From contig JAHDSS010000338.1 of the NCBI GenBank assembly GCA_018432565.1, positions 1 to 9,863 on the forward strand: a stretch of 9,863 nt of DNA, given 5' to 3'. Shown piece by piece: positions 7,619-9,863 of the stretch. A program made the position numbers and the translations under genes. Every line of letters starts with the position of its first letter. Position 1 is the first letter of the stretch. The stretch is from Kiritimatiellia bacterium (GTDB lineage: Bacteria; Verrucomicrobiota; Kiritimatiellia; CAIQIC01; Lenti-01). The notes beneath the pieces were generated by a model. The model did not search any database and was not told the origin of the DNA. It worked only from the letters and a program-made list of their open reading frames with translations.

Positions 7619-7653
7619 GATAAGTCTTGCCCATGTCGAGCCAAGAGATAAAG

Positions 7654-8937
7654 ATGTGGCCCGATATGTCGACTCGTCTCAGTAGAATCGCCGTGGGTGC
7701 TGACCATGGCGGGTTTGATTTGAAAGAACAGCTGGCCGGCTGGCTCAAAAGCCAGGGGCACAACGTCACCGACGTCGGCACCCATTCCAAGGACGCGGTG
7801 GACTACCCTGTTTTCGCCGCCGCCGTGGCGCGCGCCGTGGCGGCGGGCCGCTGCGACCTCGGCATCATGGTGGACGGCGCCGGCATCGGTTCGGCCATGA
7901 CCGCCAACAAGATCCCGGGCGTCCGCGCCGCCGCCTGCTACAACGAGGCCCTCGCCAAAAACTCCCGCCAGCACAACGGCGCCAATGTCCTCACCCTCGG
8001 CTCCGGCCAGACTGATTTTGAAAAGGCGAAAGCCATCGCGGATGTCTTCATCGCCACGGAATGCACCGAAGAGAGGCACCTGCGGCGCGTTCAGATGATC
8101 AAGGACCTCGAAAGCGGCCGGGCGGGCACTCCCGTCATGACGGCCATAAAGGAGATGAAATTGGACTTGAGCCCCCAGGATGTCGCGCGAATCGCCGAGC
8201 GCGTCAAACAGATCGTCGGCGGCGGCGGCGCCAGCCAGGGCAGCGTGGAGAATCTTCCCCCCGCCCAGCTCGCCCGCATGATTGACCATACCATCCTCAA
8301 GCCCGAGGCCACCCAGACGGATGTCAAGAAGCTGTGCGAAGAAGCCCTCAAGCACAATTTCTTCAGCTGCTGCGTGAACTCGTCGTGGGTGCGCACCGCC
8401 GCCCAGGCCCTCCGCGGCTCGTCCGTCAAGGTCTGCGCCGTCGTCGGCTTCCCCCTCGGCGCCGCGCCGCCGGAAATCAAGGCGCTCGAAGCCCGCCGCG
8501 CCATCCGCGAAGGTGCCAAGGAAATCGACATGGTCATCAACGTCGGCCTCGTCAAGTCCGGCGACTGGGACGCCGTCACGAGGGACATCCGCACCGTTGG
8601 CGAATCCTGCAAGGACGGCGGGGCCCTCCTAAAGGTCATTCTGGAGACCTGCCTGCTGACCAAGGACGAAATCGCCCGGGCCTGCGAGGCGTCCATGAAA
8701 GCCCGCGCCGACTACGTAAAAACCTCGACGGGCTTCAACAAGGGCGGCGCCACCGCGGAGGACATCGCCCTGATGGCCCGCACCGTCGCGCCCAAGCGCC
8801 TCGGCGTCAAGGCCTCCGGCGGCGTCCGCACCTACGCGGACGCCATGCTGATGATCCGCAACGGGGCCACCCGCATCGGGTCATCCAACAGTGTGAAAAT
8901 GATGGAAGAATCGGCCGCCGCCACCGGCGGCAAATAA
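7654..8937 (+). CDS. rpiB-deoC: RpiB-DeoC fusion enzyme of a sugar-phosphate microcompartment
   Basis: A 427-residue fusion. Residues about 10-150 are a ribose-5-phosphate isomerase B/LacAB domain (GADHGGF at 15-21, DGAGIGSAMTANKIPGVRAA at 74-93, HNGANVLTLG at 107-116, RHLRRVQMI). Residues about 200-420 are a complete 2-deoxyribose-5-phosphate aldolase: D292 in EIDMVINVG, Schiff-base lysine K327 in LLKVILET, and K356 in VKTSTGF, matching E. coli D102, K167 and K201. It should cleave deoxyribose 5-phosphate to glyceraldehyde 3-phosphate and acetaldehyde. The catalytic Cys of E. coli RpiB (CGTGIG) is Asp here, so isomerase activity is uncertain. A predicted amphipathic helix and Gly-rich linker join the domains. 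The start at 7654 has AAGAG 6 bases upstream; earlier in-frame starts (TTG 7627, ATG 7633) and ATG 7666 are possible. BMC shell genes follow after 12 bases, so it is probably a cargo enzyme. Confidence 0.93.
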   Translation: MWPDMSTRLSRIAVGADHGGFDLKEQLAGWLKSQGHNVTDVGTHSKDAVDYPVFAAAVARAVAAGRCDLGIMVDGAGIGSAMTANKIPGVRAAACYNEALAKNSRQHNGANVLTLGSGQTDFEKAKAIADVFIATECTEERHLRRVQMIKDLESGRAGTPVMTAIKEMKLDLSPQDVARIAERVKQIVGGGGASQGSVENLPPAQLARMIDHTILKPEATQTDVKKLCEEALKHNFFSCCVNSSWVRTAAQALRGSSVKVCAVVGFPLGAAPPEIKALEARRAIREGAKEIDMVINVGLVKSGDWDAVTRDIRTVGESCKDGGALLKVILETCLLTKDEIARACEASMKARADYVKTSTGFNKGGATAEDIALMARTVAPKRLGVKASGGVRTYADAMLMIRNGATRIGSSNSVKMMEESAAATGGK

Positions 8938-8938
8938 C

Positions 8939-8944
8939 AAGGAG
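8939..8944 (+). promoter_or_regulatory. Strong Shine-Dalgarno site of the BMC-T gene
   Basis: AAGGAG lies 5 bases before the ATG at 8950, directly after the rpiB-deoC stop (TAA 8935-8937). The strength of this site contrasts with eboD, which has none, and fits the large amounts of shell protein needed relative to cargo. Confidence 0.75.
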
Positions 8945-8949
8945 CCCCC

Positions 8950-9585
8950 ATGGCAGAACTCAGAACCTACATATTCATCGACAGCCTGCAGCCGCAGTTC
9001 GCCTCGTTCCTGGCGACGGTGGCCAAGGGCTACCTGCCCGTCGAGGGCCAGGCCGCGCTGTTCGTGGAAATCTCCCCGGGCATCGCCATCAACCAGGTCA
9101 CCGACGTGGCCCTCAAGTCCACCCGCGTCCGCCCCGGCATGCAGATCGTCGAACGCCTCTACGGCATGCTCGAGATCCATTCGGATTCCCAGGCCGACGT
9201 CCGCCAGGCCGGCGCCGCCATCCTCAAGGACCTCGATCTCGACGAGCACGAGCGCATCAAGCCCAAGGTCTATTCGTCCCAGGTCATCCGGAACATCGAT
9301 GACCACCAGACGATGCTGATCAATCGCATGCGCCACGGCAACCTGATCACCCGCGGGCAGTCGCTCTACATCATGGAGGTCGCCCCCGCCGCCTACGCCG
9401 CGCTCGCCGCGAACGAGGCCGAAAAGGCCGCCAACATCAACATCCTCGAGGTCATTACGTTCGGATCCTTCGGCCGCATCTGGCTCGGAGGCGAAGAACG
9501 CGACATCGATGTCGCCTTCCGCGCCGCCGAAGCGGCGATCGAAGACGTCACCGGCCGCGCCGAGGGCTCGGGCGCCCGGCAGTAA
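8950..9585 (+). CDS. Tandem-domain BMC-T shell protein, permuted type
   Basis: A 211-residue microcompartment shell protein with two BMC domains (about residues 1-97 and 104-203) that forms a pseudohexameric trimer. The opening ELRTYIFIDSLQPQFASF, the middle block PGIAINQVTDVALKSTRV (43-60), VERLYGMLE (67-75) and the second-domain stretch LAANEAEKAANINILEV (152-168) correspond closely to what I recall of the permuted BMC-T protein Hoch_5816 of Haliangium ochraceum. Proteins of this CsoS1D-like group can stack as two trimers with a large, gated central pore, so this subunit may pass phosphosugars or cofactors through the shell. The gene follows rpiB-deoC by 12 bases and precedes the BMC-H gene by 47, within one operon. 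The length is normal and no damage is visible. The pore state and stacking cannot be judged from sequence alone. Confidence 0.94.
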   Translation: MAELRTYIFIDSLQPQFASFLATVAKGYLPVEGQAALFVEISPGIAINQVTDVALKSTRVRPGMQIVERLYGMLEIHSDSQADVRQAGAAILKDLDLDEHERIKPKVYSSQVIRNIDDHQTMLINRMRHGNLITRGQSLYIMEVAPAAYAALAANEAEKAANINILEVITFGSFGRIWLGGEERDIDVAFRAAEAAIEDVTGRAEGSGARQ

Positions 9586-9620
9586 CCCCCCGCACACTGT
9601 AAAAAGAAAACCAAACAACA

Positions 9621-9625
9621 AGAGG
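9621..9625 (+). promoter_or_regulatory. Shine-Dalgarno site of the BMC-H gene
   Basis: AGAGG ends 7 bases before the ATG at 9633. The 47-base spacer between the two shell genes is A-rich around this site (9598-9620) and should be unstructured, which would help high translation of the main shell tile. Confidence 0.65.
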
Positions 9626-9632
9626 TACGAAC

Positions 9633-9863
9633 ATGGCAGATGCATTGGGAATGATTGAAACCCGCTCCTTCCCCGCGACGGTCGAAGCCGCGGATGCGAT
9701 GGTCAAGGCCGCCAAGGTCGAACTGGTCACCTACGAAAAGACGGGCGGAGGCTACACCTCCGTGATCGTCCGCGGCGACGTCGCCGCCGTCAAGGCCGCC
9801 TGCGACGCCGGCCAGATCGCCGCCGGCCGCGTCGGCGAAGTGGTCGCCGTCCACGTGATCGCC
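9633..9863 (+). CDS. BMC-H hexameric shell protein, 3' end cut by the window
   Basis: The frame is open from ATG 9633 to the last base, giving 77 residues of a protein that should total about 90-100. The sequence is a plain single-domain BMC (pfam00936-type, PduA/EutM/CcmK-like): the signature [20 protein letters not shown] at residues 6-25, then the [20 protein letters not shown] strand-and-loop region and [17 protein letters not shown]. The pore loop is expected at the KTGGG stretch (36-40), and its glycines suggest a small uncharged pore. Hexamers of this type tile the shell facets and are normally its most abundant part. The gene follows the BMC-T gene and carries its own Shine-Dalgarno site. 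Further shell and enzyme genes are expected beyond the window end. Confidence 0.95.
   Translation, partial: MADALGMIETRSFPATVEAADAMVKAAKVELVTYEKTGGGYTSVIVRGDVAAVKAACDAGQIAAGRVGEVVAVHVIA

Larger units (their letters stand above)
7173..7653. other. Gene-free leader upstream of the microcompartment operon
   Basis: About 480 bases with no credible gene and a base composition clearly more AT-rich than the neighbours. From left to right it holds two small hairpins (GGAGC/GCTCC at 7213-7226; CGTGA/TCACG at 7245-7261), a 17-bp direct repeat pair, an 18-bp palindrome, an inverted-repeat region with alternative pairings (7405-7468), a 10-bp palindrome TTTCATGAAA (7579-7588), and two copies of GCATTTCCGGCA. 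No T-tract terminator for the upstream gene was found. TTAACG (7594-7599) with GATAAG (7619-7624) is a poor promoter candidate with a 19-base spacer. The region most probably contains the promoter and control sites of the BMC operon. Confidence 0.6.

Noticed and set aside
7173..7653. tRNA or other standard RNA gene in the long spacer
   Set aside because: No T-loop consensus, cloverleaf arms or CCA-type end could be found on either strand.

Overview
The window is GC-rich, tightly packed bacterial DNA with a strong preference for codons ending in C or G. The gene content suggests a member of the PVC group (Kiritimatiellota, Verrucomicrobiota or relatives): a bacterial GlnRS, an eboD-eboE pair, a ligase-ACP-acyltransferase fusion, and a microcompartment locus of the sugar-phosphate type. 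Low-GC spacers hold palindromes and short tandem repeats. The phylum is an inference from content, not from a marker gene.

Left part (1-1919): a glutaminyl-tRNA synthetase gene lacks only its extreme 5' end. It is followed by a hairpin terminator and a 307-base spacer carrying three copies of a 19-bp near-palindrome and a tandem ATCCTGT repeat. Middle (1920-4240): eboD (a dehydroquinate-synthase-like sugar-phosphate cyclase) and eboE (a TIM-barrel protein) are translationally coupled by an ATGA overlap. A 61-bp perfect-ended inverted-repeat element sits exactly at the junction and supplies the last 20 codons of eboD. The other ebo genes (A, B, C, F) are not in the window. A short FtsB/DivIC-type division gene on the minus strand (4186-4482) converges on eboE and overlaps it by 55 bases. 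From 4644 to 7172 runs an 842-residue fusion of acyl-adenylate ligase, acyl carrier protein and PlsC-type acyltransferase, probably a one-polypeptide acyl activation and membrane-lipid acylation machine.

Right part (7173-9863): a gene-free, AT-richer leader of about 480 bases with repeats and a possible structured RNA precedes a bacterial microcompartment (BMC) operon. Its first gene fuses RpiB (ribose-5-phosphate isomerase family) to DeoC (deoxyribose-phosphate aldolase), joined by what looks like an internal encapsulation peptide. A permuted tandem-domain BMC-T shell protein and a BMC-H hexamer shell protein (cut by the window end) follow with short gaps and good Shine-Dalgarno sites. RpiB plus DeoC next to shell genes is the signature reported for sugar phosphate utilizing (SPU) microcompartments. 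The expected chemistry is cleavage of 2-deoxyribose 5-phosphate to glyceraldehyde 3-phosphate and acetaldehyde, with the aldehyde held inside the shell. The rest of the locus should lie just beyond position 9863.
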